Origin: an uncultured Eubacteriales bacterium
Lineage (GTDB): Bacteria > Bacillota > Clostridia > Oscillospirales > Oscillospiraceae
Assembly: GCA_900549545.1 (NCBI GenBank)
Contig: URPA01000015.1
Span: 1 to 34,600, forward strand
Length of the DNA stretch: 34,600 nucleotides
Direction: 5' to 3'
This document shows, in pieces, positions 1 through 9,200 of the stretch. The notes below the pieces were generated by a model that ran no database searches, had not been told where the DNA came from, and saw only the letters and a program-made list of their open reading frames with translations. Each line of letters opens with the position of its first letter. The first letter of the stretch is position 1. Both the position numbers and the translations under genes were made by a program.

Positions 1-60
<60 letters not shown>

Positions 61-252
61 TTGTATCTTAACTGCTCAACGCAGCTAAAATCATTTCTTG
101 ATAAAGCTTTCCAGCTCTCAAAAGAATCAATAGAGTTAATTAAAAAAACTCTTTTTCAAAAACCCTTTTCTGGTGCTTATTTGCATAAGCTGTTTTCTTA
201 CATTGTTCAATTTTCAAGGTACATCCTCGCGTCTCCCTCAGTGGGTGACAGC
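61..252 (-). other. rRNA operon leader
   Basis: This is the transcribed spacer between the proximal rRNA promoter (expected start near 252) and the 16S gene. It is AT-rich, has no convincing coding frame and carries ACCTTGAAAATTGAACA, a sequence of the type often found in Bacillota rRNA leaders and spacers. It probably holds antitermination and RNase III processing signals, but no boxA could be fixed with certainty. A 99-residue frame on the plus strand across 1-300 runs antisense through 16S sequence and is not a gene. Confidence 0.6.
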
Positions 253-258
253 TTGATT

Positions 259-287
259 ATTATACCGCAGGCGAAACTGTTTGTCAA
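259..287 (-). promoter_or_regulatory. rRNA operon promoter, proximal
   Basis: On the minus strand a perfect -35 TTGACA (287-282) and a perfect -10 TATAAT (264-259) are separated by exactly 17 bp. This is a full sigma-A consensus promoter pointing at the 16S gene. Expected start is near 252. Confidence 0.88.
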
Positions 288-363
288 GAGAAATTTTTAA
301 TTTTTCTAAACTTTTTTGTCGCCCTGCTTTGGAAGCGGTCCCCCGTTCCTCAGCGGCTTGGTT

Positions 364-392
364 AATATAGCACTTTAATCGCATTATGTCAA
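364..392 (-). promoter_or_regulatory. rRNA operon promoter, distal
   Basis: A second sigma-A-type promoter on the minus strand has TTGACA (392-387), a 17-bp spacer and TATATT (369-364). It lies 105 bp upstream of the proximal promoter. Tandem promoters are typical of rRNA operons. Confidence 0.8.
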
Positions 393-433
393 CACTTTTT
401 TGCTAAATTTCAAGAAATTTTTTCCTTGGCTAA

Positions 434-460
434 ATATAGTGGCTTAAAGCGGGCATACTA
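434..460 (+). promoter_or_regulatory. candidate forespore (sigma-G/F) promoter of the ger operon
   Basis: CATACTA at 454-460 matches the B. subtilis sigma-G -10 pattern, and ATATA at 434-438, 15 bp upstream, matches four of five positions of the GYATA-like -35. Germinant-receptor operons are classically sigma-G controlled. The start point would fall close to the ATG at 467, leaving almost no leader. Assignment is inference from short motifs. Confidence 0.45.
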
Positions 461-466
461 CACAAC

Positions 467-1978
467 ATGTATAACAACAAACCAGGCAGCCCGCCGCCCC
501 ATCCGAAGCCGGAGATTGAACACGCGGCGGAGCTGTCACTTAAAAGTCTGAAAGAAATATTTGCAAGCTGCGCCGACTTTGAAAGCCGCGGTGTTGACTA
601 TGGCCTGGACGGAAAGCTGCGCATCCAGATTTGCTGGCTTGACGGAATTGTCAGCGGCGGAGATCTGGGCGAGGACATTCTCCGCCCGCTGACTCAGGCA
701 GGCCGCGCCGGGGAGCCCGTCACCGAGGAGGAGTGCATGGAGCGCATAATCAGCGGCGCGGTGTACAGCTACTCGGTGAAAAAGCGCGATACGCTTGACG
801 ATGTGGTAAGCGACCTGACCCATGGGCACTGCGCCCTTATCTTCGAGGGCATACACCAGGCGCTCTGCTTTGAGATCCGCTCAAGTCAGGTGCGCGGGAT
901 AAACGAGCCGTCACTTGAAAAGTCCCTCAAGGGCGCGAAGGACTCCTTTGTCGAAACGCTGCGCGTGAACACTGCTCTTGTGCGCCGGCGCATCTGCTCC
1001 CCGAAGCTGAAGCTTATCCAGAGCTCCGTCGGCCGTAAATCAAACACGACGGTCGCCATCATGTTCATTGACGGCGTGGCCGCCCCGGACACAGTGGAGG
1101 AGCTTGCCCGGCGGCTTGACGCGCTCGACATCGACGCGCTGCTATCCACCGGCGCGCTGGAGGATTACATCGTCGACGCGCCAAACTCCCCCTTTCCGCA
1201 GCTTATCCACACCGAGCGCCCAGACCGCTTTGCCATGTACCTTGCCGACGGGCGTGTTGGCCTGCTGGTAGACGGGCTGCCGGTGGGTCTGCTGCTGCCG
1301 GTAACCTTCGCGGAGTTCATGAAAGTCACCAGCGACAGCAACACAAATTTCATAGTATCCAGCTTTCTGACCGTGCTGCGCTACTTTGCGCTGATGCTGG
1401 GGCTTTTTCTCCCGGCGGCGTATGTGGCCGTCGCCATGTACCATCAGGAGATGATCCCCACAAAAATGCTGCTTTCAATAATCGAAGCCAAGCAGAACGT
1501 GCCTTTTTCAACCGGCATAGAGATAATCGGCATGCTCATAGCCTTCATGCTGCTTCAGGAGGCGGGCCTGCGCCTGCCGAACCCCATCGGCGACACCGTG
1601 TCCATCATCGGAGCGCTCATCGTGGGCCAGTCCGCGGTGGAGGCACAGGTCGTCTCCCCCATCGCCATCATCGTCGTGGCGACCGCGGGCATCGCGTGCT
1701 ACACCCTGCCCAGTCAGGACATGGGCTCGGCGGTGCGGCTGGTGCAGATGAGTATGCTTTTAGCGGCTATCGCGGCGGGGCTTTTCGGCATGGCCGCGCT
1801 CAGCTGCCTGATTTTGCTCAAGCTCGCGGATATGGACAGCTTCGGCGTGAACTACACCGCCCCCGTGACTGGCAGCCAGCCCTGGGGCCTTGCCCGGCTA
1901 CTGCTCCAGCTTCCAAAGCCCATGCGCAAATACCGGGACGCGCTGCTGCGCACCCCTGACAGGAGGCGGCAACAATGA
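467..1978 (+). CDS. gerA: spore germination protein, GerA family (germinant receptor A subunit)
   Basis: This 503-residue protein is the A subunit of a GerA-type germinant receptor, which sits in the spore inner membrane and responds to germinants. The first ~290 residues form the soluble GerA N-terminal region, ending in the family-typical LVDGLPVGLLLPVTFAEF. Hydrophobic helices follow at about residues 300-330, 350-375, 385-410 and 415-450, including LLQEAGLRLPNPIGDTVSII. Length is usual for the family. The next gene, gerC, overlaps by 4 bp, and gerB follows. The ATG at 467 has no Shine-Dalgarno sequence and sits just after the putative sigma-G -10, so translation may be leaderless. No later in-frame ATG fits the family N-terminus. 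Which germinant it senses cannot be read from the sequence. Confidence 0.93.
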   Translation: MYNNKPGSPPPHPKPEIEHAAELSLKSLKEIFASCADFESRGVDYGLDGKLRIQICWLDGIVSGGDLGEDILRPLTQAGRAGEPVTEEECMERIISGAVYSYSVKKRDTLDDVVSDLTHGHCALIFEGIHQALCFEIRSSQVRGINEPSLEKSLKGAKDSFVETLRVNTALVRRRICSPKLKLIQSSVGRKSNTTVAIMFIDGVAAPDTVEELARRLDALDIDALLSTGALEDYIVDAPNSPFPQLIHTERPDRFAMYLADGRVGLLVDGLPVGLLLPVTFAEFMKVTSDSNTNFIVSSFLTVLRYFALMLGLFLPAAYVAVAMYHQEMIPTKMLLSIIEAKQNVPFSTGIEIIGMLIAFMLLQEAGLRLPNPIGDTVSIIGALIVGQSAVEAQVVSPIAIIVVATAGIACYTLPSQDMGSAVRLVQMSMLLAAIAAGLFGMAALSCLILLKLADMDSFGVNYTAPVTGSQPWGLARLLLQLPKPMRKYRDALLRTPDRRRQQ

Positions 1979-3189
1979 AAAAGCTCATCGCCCTGCTGCT
2001 CATCCTTGCCATGCTCCCGGCTCTGAGCGGCTGCGGCTCTATATACTCAAATTATCAGGAGCTGGAAAATCTTCTGGTCATACAGACCATGGGCATAGAC
2101 AAAACCCCTGCCGGGGTGGATATTACCCTCGCCTCCGCCTCCAACAGCGCCCGGGGCGAAGGGCCAACCATACTCAGCGGCGGCGGGGAGTCCATCTCTC
2201 AGGCGCTGGACCGCATAAAAATCCGCTCCAATGAGCAGGCCATGTTCTATTCCTACATCCAGAGCATCGTTATCGGCGACGAGACAGCCCGCTCCGGCAT
2301 TGAGGATTACCTGTCCTACGTCTGCCGCTCGCCATATGTACGGGTGAGCCTTCCTATATATATAATGAAAAACAGCAGCGCGCACGAGGCCATGCAGGCC
2401 GTGGGCAGCGGCACAACGGGCATATCGGAGCTGTTGCAGGCCGTTGAGGATAACCTCGGCAGCGGCGGCGGGGAGCGCGTTGTCTCCGCCGCCGAGATAC
2501 TGCGGGATGACCGGCGCTTCGGCAGCGCCCTCATCTGCGCGCTTGAATTTGAGGACGCCTCCAGCGGTGGTCTAAAGCAGCCCGACTCCGGCGGGGAAGG
2601 TGAAACCGACGAATCCGAAGAACCCGCCCAAGCCGAGTCAGACAGCGGGGAAAAAGAGCGGACCGCCGCCGTGGCAGGCTATGCCATTATAAAGGACGGC
2701 AGCCTCTGCGGCTTTATCGGCAGGGACAATGCCGTGGGTGTGGGCTTTATAAAAAACCACGTGGACATCTCCCCCATTGTGGTGCGCGACCGGCAGGGCC
2801 GCCCGGTGACGCTGGAAATTTCCAACGGCGGCGCGGAGATTGAGCCGCTCTGGGCCGATGACGGCAGCCTTCTTGGCATAGACGTGACCGCCAATGTGCG
2901 GGCCTCCATCACGGAGACCGCCGCCGATGAGGACGTGGGCACGCCCCAGTATAATGACTATATCACCTCGCGCCTTGAAGCGGAGATTTCCCGGCGCATC
3001 AGCGCGGTTTTGCAGCAGTCGCGGGCGCTTGAGGCCGATTTTCTGGGCCTTGCCGGGATAATCGAGATGGCCGAGCCCGGAAAATTTGCCGCCATGCCCC
3101 GCAGCTTCATTGACTGCCTGCCGGAGCTGGAGCTGCAAATCACCGTCAGCGGCGCACTGAGCCACACAAACGATATAAAGGATGCTTGA
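1975..3189 (+). CDS. gerC: Ger(x)C family spore germination lipoprotein
   Basis: This 404-residue protein is the C subunit of the germinant receptor. It starts with a lipoprotein signal peptide: a KK positive region, a Leu-rich core and the lipobox LSGC with the lipidated Cys at residue 20. The motif LENLLVIQTMGIDKT is typical of GerC N-termini. Residues ~205-230 form an acidic Glu/Ser-rich stretch that looks like a flexible linker, followed by the conserved C-terminal half. The ATG overlaps the gerA stop as ATGA and has AGGAGG upstream at good spacing, so translation is probably coupled. GerC lipoproteins anchor and assemble the receptor with the A and B subunits. Confidence 0.92.
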   Translation: MKKLIALLLILAMLPALSGCGSIYSNYQELENLLVIQTMGIDKTPAGVDITLASASNSARGEGPTILSGGGESISQALDRIKIRSNEQAMFYSYIQSIVIGDETARSGIEDYLSYVCRSPYVRVSLPIYIMKNSSAHEAMQAVGSGTTGISELLQAVEDNLGSGGGERVVSAAEILRDDRRFGSALICALEFEDASSGGLKQPDSGGEGETDESEEPAQAESDSGEKERTAAVAGYAIIKDGSLCGFIGRDNAVGVGFIKNHVDISPIVVRDRQGRPVTLEISNGGAEIEPLWADDGSLLGIDVTANVRASITETAADEDVGTPQYNDYITSRLEAEISRRISAVLQQSRALEADFLGLAGIIEMAEPGKFAAMPRSFIDCLPELELQITVSGALSHTNDIKDA

Positions 3190-3191
3190 TT

Positions 3192-4322
3192 TTGAAAAGT
3201 GATTACAGATTTGACCTGAACCAGCTGCTGGCCCTGTGCACCATGATGCTGCTGGCGCCGCTGCTGCGTCTGATACCATCTGGAGCGGCGGTCATTGCGG
3301 GGCGTGGCGCGTGGCTCACCGCCCTTGCCGCCGCGCCGCTGGCGCTGGCGTATGTGTTTTTCATCTGCCGCCTTATGAGCGCCCGCAACGAAAGCGAGGG
3401 TCTGGGTGAGCTGTGCCTGCGCTGTCTGGGCGGCAAGGCTGGCAAGTCTGTGCTTGTCATCTCGGCGGCGTGGTTTGTGCTGTACGCCGGCTTTATTCTC
3501 CGCTCCGGGGCGGAGCGGCTCATCACCACCATCTATCCATACAGCACCCCGGATATATTTATAATAGTGATGGGGCTGCTGTGCCTTTTTGCCGCTCTGG
3601 GCTCCTGCCGTTCCATCGCGAGAACGGCGAAGCTCGTCCAGCCGGTTGTGCTGGGCGTGCTGCTGTTTATCCTGGTTTTCTCCGTCATGAATCTGCAAAA
3701 GGAAAACCTGCTGCCCATAAGCGGCGCGTATTTTCTGCCCATAATGAAGGGCTCGCTGACCGTCACGGACATTCTCAGCGTGGTGCTGTATCTCTCCTGC
3801 TTTCTGCTCGGCTCTGTGCGCAAGGATAAGGGCAGCCTGAAAAGCCTCTCCATCTGGGCAGGGCTTATGCTGCTGATGGTGACTGCCGTGAGCCTTGCGG
3901 TGCTGGGCAATTTCGGCGCGGAGCTGACCGCAAGGCTCACCCGCCCCTTTTTCTCGCTCGTGCGAAACCTGGAATTTTTCGGCAGTCTTGAGCGCATTGA
4001 GGCGCTGGTGGTGACGCTCTGGGTGTTCCCGGACTTTCTGCTGGTGTCCGCCTTGCTATATACCGCGCAGCATATCCTGCGCCTGTGCTTTGACCTCGAC
4101 CCCAGCTATCGCGGCGAAAAGCGGACGGATTTAAGCGCCGGGCGCTGGGCAGCGCTCCCCTGCGGTGCGGCGGCAGCCGTCTGCGCCATGCTCATTGCCA
4201 GAACCCCCACGGCCCTTGAGCTGTGGTCAAAAGCCATCATCCCGATAATAAACCTCTGCTACGCCTTTATTGTCATGCCCGCCATTTTCCTCGTGGGCAA
4301 GCTGCGCAAAAAACTGGGGTGA
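3192..4322 (+). CDS. gerB: GerB-type endospore germination permease
   Basis: This ~376-residue, strongly hydrophobic protein has about ten membrane helices and belongs to the GerB/spore permease branch of the APC superfamily. It is the B subunit of the receptor and a likely site of germinant recognition. No ATG fits the start. TTG at 3192 lies 8 bp after AAAGGA (3178-3183) and is preferred; TTG at 3186 is in frame but only 2 bp from that site. Either way the gene begins at the gerC stop, giving a tightly coupled A-C-B operon. The operon is transcribed against the leftward replication fork expected from the origin near 20.5 kb. Confidence 0.92.
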   Translation: MKSDYRFDLNQLLALCTMMLLAPLLRLIPSGAAVIAGRGAWLTALAAAPLALAYVFFICRLMSARNESEGLGELCLRCLGGKAGKSVLVISAAWFVLYAGFILRSGAERLITTIYPYSTPDIFIIVMGLLCLFAALGSCRSIARTAKLVQPVVLGVLLFILVFSVMNLQKENLLPISGAYFLPIMKGSLTVTDILSVVLYLSCFLLGSVRKDKGSLKSLSIWAGLMLLMVTAVSLAVLGNFGAELTARLTRPFFSLVRNLEFFGSLERIEALVVTLWVFPDFLLVSALLYTAQHILRLCFDLDPSYRGEKRTDLSAGRWAALPCGAAAAVCAMLIARTPTALELWSKAIIPIINLCYAFIVMPAIFLVGKLRKKLG

Positions 4323-4342
4323 CAGCATAACAGGCTGTTCCT

Positions 4343-4567
4343 CAAAGGCTCCCCTGCGTAAGGGGAGCTGTCAGCCGTAGGCTGACTGAGGGGTCGTTAC
4401 CTGTGTTACGATTATCTTTATTGCTCAAAATATCGTACATTTACAATCCCTCAGGCGCTCCGCGCCAGCTCATCTCCGCGCTAAGAGCCGCCTTACGGCG
4501 GTTGCGCTACGAAACGCGCCTGCGGGCGCAGCCTTTACACAAGGGAGCCGTTGGGTAGTGCAAATTT
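4343..4567. repeat. MITE-like palindromic element, family A, full copy 1
   Basis: A ~225-bp non-coding element lies downstream of gerB. Its ends are inverted (CAAAGGCTCCC at 4344 and GGGAGCCGTTG near 4543-4553), each followed inward by stem-loops such as TCAGCC/GGCTGA. Positions 4393-4454 match the reverse complement of 22203-22264 at 54 of 62 positions by eye. The right end continues into GTGCAAATTTT, like the ends of the copy at 22148-22334. It contains no ORF and is likely a non-autonomous mobile repeat. With the terminator at 4642 it accounts for the gap between gerB and the PrsA-like gene; nothing else is seen in 4568-4641. Confidence 0.72.
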
Positions 4568-4641
4568 TGAGCTGAAACGTCAATTTTGCGTTCATCTCCC
4601 ATCCACCTTTAGCTGAGCCCGCCTCCATCTTCGCACCCGCC

Positions 4642-4676
4642 AAAAAACACCGGCTGTCAAGCTTGACAGCCGGTGT
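4642..4676 (-). terminator. intrinsic terminator of the PrsA-like gene
   Basis: A perfect 30-bp palindrome (4647-4676, half-site ACACCGGCTGTCAAG) is followed on the minus strand by a run of six T. It lies 15 bp beyond the stop codon at 4691. Confidence 0.92.
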
Positions 4677-4690
4677 CCTTTCTCGCTTAT

Positions 4691-5908
4691 TTACTTGAGA
4701 TAATCGCCGATGGCGGGCAGGCTGAAGCCCTCGGCAAAGCTGAGGTCGATTCTCTCGTAGCACTCCTGCATGCGGCTGCCAAATTCGCTGTTTGCCGCAA
4801 CGGCTCTCGCGCTCATGGGCGTGCCGTCGCTGCTGTACTGCATCACGCGGTCAGCGTCCGCGGGCAGGCGGATGATGACGTGGTAGCCATAATCGGACTT
4901 TACGGGGTCGGAGACCTGATACTCCTCCAGTGCGTCACAGGTGTCCTCAAACTCGGAGACCATCGTGCCGTGGGTGAAGACGTAGCCGTCGGGATAGGTT
5001 GCCTTGCCGGTATCCTCGCAGTATTCGTCCTTGAGCTCGGCAAAGCGGGCGAGCAGCTCGTCATGGTCCTCAATAGCCTGAAGCTCCTGCGCGATATCAT
5101 TCGCCAGCGCTTCCTTTTCGGCAATTGTGGCCTCGTCCAGCGCCTCGCCGGTGCCGGCATCGCTGGTCATAAGCAGAATGTGGTTTGCGGAGATGTAGCC
5201 GTTATCCTCAAGATAGCTCAGCGCCGCCGCCTCGTCAAACAGCTCGCTGTTTTCGCCGTAAAGCTCCTTATAGCAGCGCTGATAGAGGTAGTTGACCCGG
5301 TTAATATCATCGTACAGCTCCCTCGTGAGGTAGATGCCCGCAAGATATTCCTCAAAGTCCGCCTCGGTCGCGCCCTCACCGCAGAAGTTTGCGATGTTGG
5401 CCTCATCCTCGGCCGCGATATTGGCAAGGTCCTCCTCGGTTAGCTCGATGTTGTTCTCCTCGGCAAAGGCTCTTATGGCCTGAAGCTGACCGATAGCCTG
5501 CTCCGTGCTCTGCTGGACATACTGGGCATAGGTCACATCGCTGCTCTCGCCCATGGTGTCGCTCCAGCTGAGGCTCGCGCCGTAGTACATGGCCATGGCG
5601 GTGAAATAATCCTGAATCTGGCTTGCCTGAGTGTAGAACATGTAAAAATACTCCGCCCAGGTCACGTCCCTGCCGCCCACGGTGAGCACTATCTCATCCG
5701 GCTCATGCAGGGCGTATATCGCCTCAAAGTCCAGCTCTCCCGCGGTTGCCGGCGCTTCGCTGTCCACATCGCCGCCGGTCGGCTCCTCGGAGGGCTGAAC
5801 CTCCGGGCTCTCCTCCGGCTCGGCGGGGCTCTCGTTCACATTGGCGCAGCCGACCACACCCGCAAAAATCAGGCACAGGACTATAAGTATCGCAATAAGT
5901 TTTTTCAT
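4691..5908 (-). CDS. PrsA-like peptidylprolyl isomerase lipoprotein
   Basis: This 405-residue exported lipoprotein is probably an extracytoplasmic foldase. It has a signal peptide (MKKLIAILIVLCLIFAG) with lipobox VVGC (Cys at 21), then an acidic low-complexity linker (~25-55) rich in Glu, Pro and Ser. A SurA/PrsA-type N-terminal helical region (~60-250) follows. Last is a parvulin-like domain (~255-365) with ISANHILL near its start and YGYHVIIRL near its end. The ATG has AGGAAA upstream. It follows mfd after 301 bp, and most of that gap is a repeat element, so it probably has its own promoter (6164-6192). Likely role: folding of secreted proteins at the membrane-wall interface. Exact substrates are unknown. 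Confidence 0.87.
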   Translation of the reverse strand: MKKLIAILIVLCLIFAGVVGCANVNESPAEPEESPEVQPSEEPTGGDVDSEAPATAGELDFEAIYALHEPDEIVLTVGGRDVTWAEYFYMFYTQASQIQDYFTAMAMYYGASLSWSDTMGESSDVTYAQYVQQSTEQAIGQLQAIRAFAEENNIELTEEDLANIAAEDEANIANFCGEGATEADFEEYLAGIYLTRELYDDINRVNYLYQRCYKELYGENSELFDEAAALSYLEDNGYISANHILLMTSDAGTGEALDEATIAEKEALANDIAQELQAIEDHDELLARFAELKDEYCEDTGKATYPDGYVFTHGTMVSEFEDTCDALEEYQVSDPVKSDYGYHVIIRLPADADRVMQYSSDGTPMSARAVAANSEFGSRMQECYERIDLSFAEGFSLPAIGDYLK

Positions 5909-5922
5909 ATCGGTTTTCCTTT

Positions 5923-6143
5923 AAGCAGACGAGAGTTGACCCATGCCGGTTTTAACAGGCCAATTTTCCCCAATACTTCGTTAAGCGGCTTGAAAATATC
6001 AACGGATATTCCCTGCGCCACTTGCCTCGTCTTGGAAAAAATTTGCTCTGCTAAAACTGCTTCGCACCCGTCGGCGAGTTAGTTTTGATTGATTTTTCAT
6101 TTTGAGTTGCCGACGGGCGGCATGGTTCGGCTCCCGTCTGCTT
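5923..6143. repeat. MITE-like palindromic element, family B, copy 1
   Basis: A ~221-bp element sits in the mfd-prsA gap. Its ends are inverted: AAGCAGACGAGAG at the left and the complement of AAAGCAGACGGGAG at the right. The interior forms a large imperfect palindrome, with AATTTTCCCCAA and CGTTAAGCGGC facing GCGCCACTTG and TTGGAAAAAATT, around a centre AATATCAACGGATATT. A second copy lies at 22561-22838. A 125-residue plus-strand frame (5705-6082) ends inside it and is not credible as a gene. Confidence 0.7.
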
Positions 6144-6163
6144 TCCGTATATGCGTTCAGATT

Positions 6164-6192
6164 ATTTTACCACCATATAATGCCTTGCACAA
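6164..6192 (-). promoter_or_regulatory. candidate promoter of the PrsA-like gene
   Basis: Minus-strand TTGTGC (6192-6187), 17 bp and TAAAAT (6169-6164) resemble a sigma-A promoter. It lies between the end of mfd and the family B element, which would then be transcribed as a ~240-nt leader of the PrsA-like mRNA. Confidence 0.45.
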
Positions 6193-6209
6193 GGAAAAAC
6201 AGCATAAAT

Positions 6210-9200
6210 TTATCCTTTGTTCACCGATGACCAAAGCGAAACGAATTTCCGCGCCTCGTCGATGACGCGGTTTTTGCTCTTGAGCTTGATGCTCAGGCAG
6301 GGGGCGGACCCGGCCTCAACGCGGAGAGACCCCTTGTAATCGGGCATGGCGTAAAGAGCGGAGACCTTTTCCATGTTGAAATCCTTCACCGTGAAGCGGA
6401 GCCGCCCCTGCTTCTGGGCAATGTCCGTTATTCCGGCGCGCCCGGCCTCGCCGCGCAGCAGCGCCACATGGATAAGGGCGTTGACCCCCGGCGGCGGGTC
6501 GCCGAAGCGGTCGATAAGCTCGTCGGTCAGATCGTCGGCCTCCTCCTCAGTGCGTATCATAGCGATGCGCCGGTAGATGTCCATGCGCTGCTCGGAGGAG
6601 GAGATGTACCTGTCCGGGATGTTCGCCGCGACGGCAAGGTCAGCCGAGCACTCCGCCCGCTGGGGTACCTCTATGCCCCGCGCCTCCAGAACCGCCTCGT
6701 TTAAAAGCTTCATGTACATGTCATAGCCCACGTCGATCATGTGGCCGGACTGCTCCGCGCCCAAAAGACTTCCAGCGCCGCGAATCTCAAGGTCGCGCAT
6801 GGCAATCTTGAAGCCGGAGCCGAACTGCGCAAAGTCCCGGATGGCGTTGAGGCGCTTTTCGGCTATCTCCGTGAGCACCTTGTCCCGCCGGAAGGTGAGA
6901 TAGGCACTCGCGCGGCGCGTGGAGCGGCCGACGCGGCCGCGAATCTGGTGCAGCTGCGCAAGGCCGAGCTTATCCGCGTCCTCGATAATGAGGGTGTTGA
7001 CGTTTGGAATGTCAATGCCGGTCTCGATTATGGTCGTGCAGACAAGCACCTGAATCTGCCCGTTTGCAACGTTTTCCATCACGTTTGCCAGCATGTTTTT
7101 GTCCATCTTCCCGTGGGCGACGCCTATCGTGACGCCCTCCAGCAAATCGCTCAAGCGCCGGGCCGTGCGCTCAATATCCTCCACGCGGTTGTGCAGGTAA
7201 TACACCTGACCGCCGCGCTGAAGCTCCCGGCGGATGGCCTCGGCGATGATGCCCCAGTCGTGCTCCATGACGAAGGTCTGCACGGGGAGCCGGTCCTCGG
7301 GCGGCTCCTCGATGGTGGACATGTCCCTGATGCCGGACATGGCCATGTTGAGCGTGCGCGGAATGGGCGTTGCCGAGAGCGTCAGCACGTCCACCCCCTG
7401 CGCAAGCTCCTTTATATGCTCCTTGTGGGTCACGCCGAAGCGCTGCTCCTCGTCCACCACCAGAAGCCCTAAATTCTTGAATTTAATATCCTTTGACAGC
7501 AGCCGGTGTGTGCCGATAACGAGATCGCACTTGCCGTTTGCAAGCTCCTCCACAACCTTATCGGACTGAGCGCCGGTTTTGAAGCGGCTCAAAACCGCGA
7601 TGTTCACCGGAAAGCCGAAAAAGCGCTGGAGCGCCGTCTGGTAATGCTGCTGGGCAAGAACAGTCGTCGGCACAAGTATCGCGGCCTGCTTCCCGTCAAG
7701 GACGCACTTCATAACCGCCCGCAGCGCGACCTCCGTCTTGCCGAAGCCCACATCACCGCAGAGAAGCCTGTCCATAGGCACGGCCGATTCCATATCGCGC
7801 TTTATCTCCGCCACGCAGCGCAGCTGATCGTCCGTCTCCGTGTAGCCGAAGTTTTCCTCAAACTCCCGCTGCCACTCGCTGTCCGGGGAAAAGGCGTAGC
7901 CGGGCATACGCTGCCGCTGGGCATAGAGCGCGATGAGCTTTTTCGCCATGTCCTTTGCGGCGCCCTTCGCGCGCGAGCGGGTCTTGGCCCACTCGGTGCC
8001 CCCCATTTTGGAAAGGCGTACGGGCTTATCCTCCCCGCCGCCGGTGTACTTTGACACCATGTCAAGCTGGGTTGCCGGGACATAGAGCGTGTCCGTCCCG
8101 GCGTAGGCTATTTTGATATAGTCCTTGTCAAAGCCGTCCACCTGCATACGCACTATCCCGGCGAAGCGGCCAATGCCGTGGTTTTCATGCACCACGTAAT
8201 CCCCAATGGAGAGGTCGGCGCAGGAATCAATCCTTATGCTGTTTGCGGGGCGTTTTTTCCGGGCCGTCCTGCCGCTTTTGCTGCGGATAAGCTGCGCGTC
8301 CGTCAGCACCGCGAGTTTCAGCGCCGGATATTCCATGCCGGCACTGAGCGCGCCGATGGCAATCGAGCAGCCCCCCTGCTCCGGCAGCCTTTTAAGCTCC
8401 TTATAAATGAGCGCGTTAATCCCGCTGCCGGAGAAAAACTCCTGCAAGACCTTCGCTCTGCGCTCATCCCCGGCCAGCACCACCACGCGGTAATCCTGCT
8501 TGAGATAGAGGCGCACGTCCTCCGCGGCGGTCTGGGCGTTGCCCGCGTATGAGGGCAGCTGCTTTGCCGGGATGCTCACAAGCGTGCGCGGGCTGAGCGG
8601 GTTTCTGCCAACGGTGAAGGCGTCCGCCATGTAGACGGGGTAATCCTCCAAGCGCTTTGCCAGCTTATCAAAGCTCAGGCAGAAGCTGTCCTCCGTGACG
8701 GCGATCTGCCCCCGGCGCTGAAGCTCCTTGATGTCCGCGCCGAGCTGCTTTGCGTACTCCCGCGCCCGCTCGGCGCAGCGGTTGGGCTGGTCGAGGAACA
8801 CGAGCGCCGCAGGGTCGATATAATCCGCGCCCCAGGCGTCGGGGTAGATAACGGGCATATATCTGTCCGCGTCGCTCATGCTGATGCCCGCTCTGAGCCT
8901 CTCCGCGTCGGCGCGGAGGGTCGCGGCGAGGGTCTGGGCGTTCTCACTCGAGCGGCGGCGAGCGTAGCGCTCGGAAAACTGCTCGATTTTTAAGCAAAGG
9001 CCCTCAACGCCCCCGGAAGCCATCGTGGGCAGAGTCTCCGCCGCGGGCAGAATTACGCAGCGCTCCAGATGCTCGGTGCGCCGCTGGGTCGAGGGGTCGA
9101 AGCTGCCCATGGAGTCCACATCGTCTCCCCAGAACTCGATTCTCACCGGCTCATGCCCGGCGGGAGAGAAAAAGTCCAGTATCCCGCCGCGCCTTGCAAA

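Noticed and set aside
5705..6082. A plus-strand frame ending in repeat B, with a similar peptide encoded near 22539-22730
   Set aside because: The peptide similarity is explained by the DNA repeat; the frame otherwise lies antisense to the PrsA-like gene and copies differ in frame ends.
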